Positions 63,341 through 64,000 of a DNA stretch of 64,000 nucleotides are shown one piece after another (the first letter of the stretch is position 1; each line of letters starts with the position of its first letter). Location of the stretch: positions 372,001 to 436,000 of the forward strand of contig NZ_FOTE01000005.1 in the NCBI RefSeq assembly GCF_900114475.1. The letters are read 5' to 3'. The translations under genes and the position numbers were made by a program. The notes under the pieces were generated by a model. It had not been told where the DNA came from, ran no database searches, and saw nothing but the letters and a program-made list of their open reading frames with translations. This DNA comes from Paenibacillus sp. 1_12 (GTDB taxonomy: Bacteria > Bacillota > Bacilli > Paenibacillales > NBRC-103111).

Positions 63341-64000
63341 TTACATTGTCTGTTTGGATAACGCCTCAAAGTATTTTACAACGACCTCACGGAATTCCAG
63401 AGCAGCCCGCGAAATGTATCGACTCTTATGCCATAATAAAGCTATCTCCCTTACCAATTCGTGATTCTCTACTTCGAGATATTTAATATGTTCCCGTGAA
63501 TTCCTTGCCGTGCTTGGTATGAAGGCTATGCCAATTTCGGCTTCCACAAGCGCGCTTAGCCTTGCAGGTTCATCCCCCTCATACACATATTTAGGGACAA
63601 ATCCAACCGATTTGCATACAGAGTCCACTAAATCGCGCGTACCGTAGCCCCTCTTTACACCTACAAACCATTCATCCCTTAGTTCTATCAAGGATACACT
63701 GCTTCGGTTTGCTAACTGATGCCTTTCTGGAACAGCTACAAGGATCGGATCGATGAACACGATTAGACATTCAATGTCATCCCCTTCTATTGGGGGTGAG
63801 GACAAGCAGAAATCGACTTCTCCTCTATGAAGAAGCGTAACCATTTCCTGGGTGGTAAGCATTTGCACATGAAATTGGATATTGGGCCGCTTTATCCGAA
63901 ACTCTCGAAGGATGCTGGGTAACGTGCTTGCAGTGGTCACCGCCAATTCCAGTGTTCCATGTTCCGGGCTGGATAAGTCGCTGAGCTCCTGCTTCCCCTG
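63341..64000 (-). CDS. LysR-family regulator, C-terminal effector domain (cut by window edge)
   Basis: 220 residues of the periplasmic-binding-like effector domain: GTLELAVTTASTLPSILREF starts the first subdomain, and LVEAEIGIAFIPSTA belongs to the second. The helix-turn-helix lies beyond the window edge. The frame stays open to position 64000, so the internal TTG at 63946 is not the start. Target genes are unknown. A possible terminator hairpin lies at about 63266-63299. Confidence 0.9.
   Translation of the reverse strand, partial: QGKQELSDLSSPEHGTLELAVTTASTLPSILREFRIKRPNIQFHVQMLTTQEMVTLLHRGEVDFCLSSPPIEGDDIECLIVFIDPILVAVPERHQLANRSSVSLIELRDEWFVGVKRGYGTRDLVDSVCKSVGFVPKYVYEGDEPARLSALVEAEIGIAFIPSTARNSREHIKYLEVENHELVREIALLWHKSRYISRAALEFREVVVKYFEALSKQTM

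Overview
The window looks like chromosomal DNA from a low-to-mid GC, spore-forming Gram-positive of the Paenibacillus/Bacillales type. Supporting signs are strong AGGAGG-type ribosome binding sites, T-box leaders on ileS and thrS, ydaO-type c-di-AMP riboswitches, a YdjO-family zinc protein, an ABC-F gene with a leader peptide, and a PdaA-like deacetylase. Most genes lie on the minus strand. I see no rRNA, tRNA, CRISPR array, insertion sequence or prophage. Everything here was read by eye from sequence; no database search was run.

Layout. 1-10 kb: aldo/keto reductase (cut by the edge), PilZ protein, type-2-like IleRS behind an ATC-specified T-box, an orphan LytS-type histidine kinase that appears to start at ATT, two SDR enzymes, a small zinc-ribbon membrane protein and a PatB-type C-S lyase. 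9.9-19.3 kb: a potassium island. On the minus strand run a c-di-AMP riboswitch, a Rossmann-like protein of unknown role, a 36-residue membrane peptide, kdpF, kdpA, kdpB, kdpC and a kinase-less KdpD made of two tandem KdpD-USP modules. A second, divergent c-di-AMP riboswitch drives an unknown 153-residue protein. 19.3-27.2 kb: an RND efflux operon (GbsR/MarR-like regulator, RND permease, lipoprotein adaptor, unknown secreted protein) facing a TetR gene across two mirror-image operators. 27.2-34.1 kb: PdaA-like deacetylase, thrS behind two tandem near-identical T-boxes, an ABC-F protein with an attenuation leader, an ABC-exporter remnant and ydjO. 34.2-42.5 kb: a signalling block with two large hybrid histidine kinases and an OmpR-type two-component pair. 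42.8-50.5 kb: a small membrane protein, a zinc dehydrogenase with a FucU mutarotase and divergent AraC regulator, and a SWIM/SNF2 pair (YwqB/YwqA-like). 50.6-64 kb: FtsW-type protein, MgtE beside a decayed MgtE paralogue, PAP2 phosphatase, FG-GAP-like lipoprotein, a second two-component pair, a sugar-permease remnant, a chemoreceptor, a MITE-like element, UvrA2-type ATPase with a divergent MarR, and a LysR regulator cut by the right edge.

The most interesting region is 9.9-19.3 kb. K+ uptake genes, a kinase-less double KdpD carrying two USP domains (a domain that binds c-di-AMP in S. aureus KdpD) and an unknown protein are all tied to c-di-AMP by a pair of divergent riboswitches. Remnants of at least four genes (MalT-like regulator, ABC exporter, MgtE, sugar permease) and a dispersed intergenic repeat present in two copies show ongoing gene decay and repeat activity.
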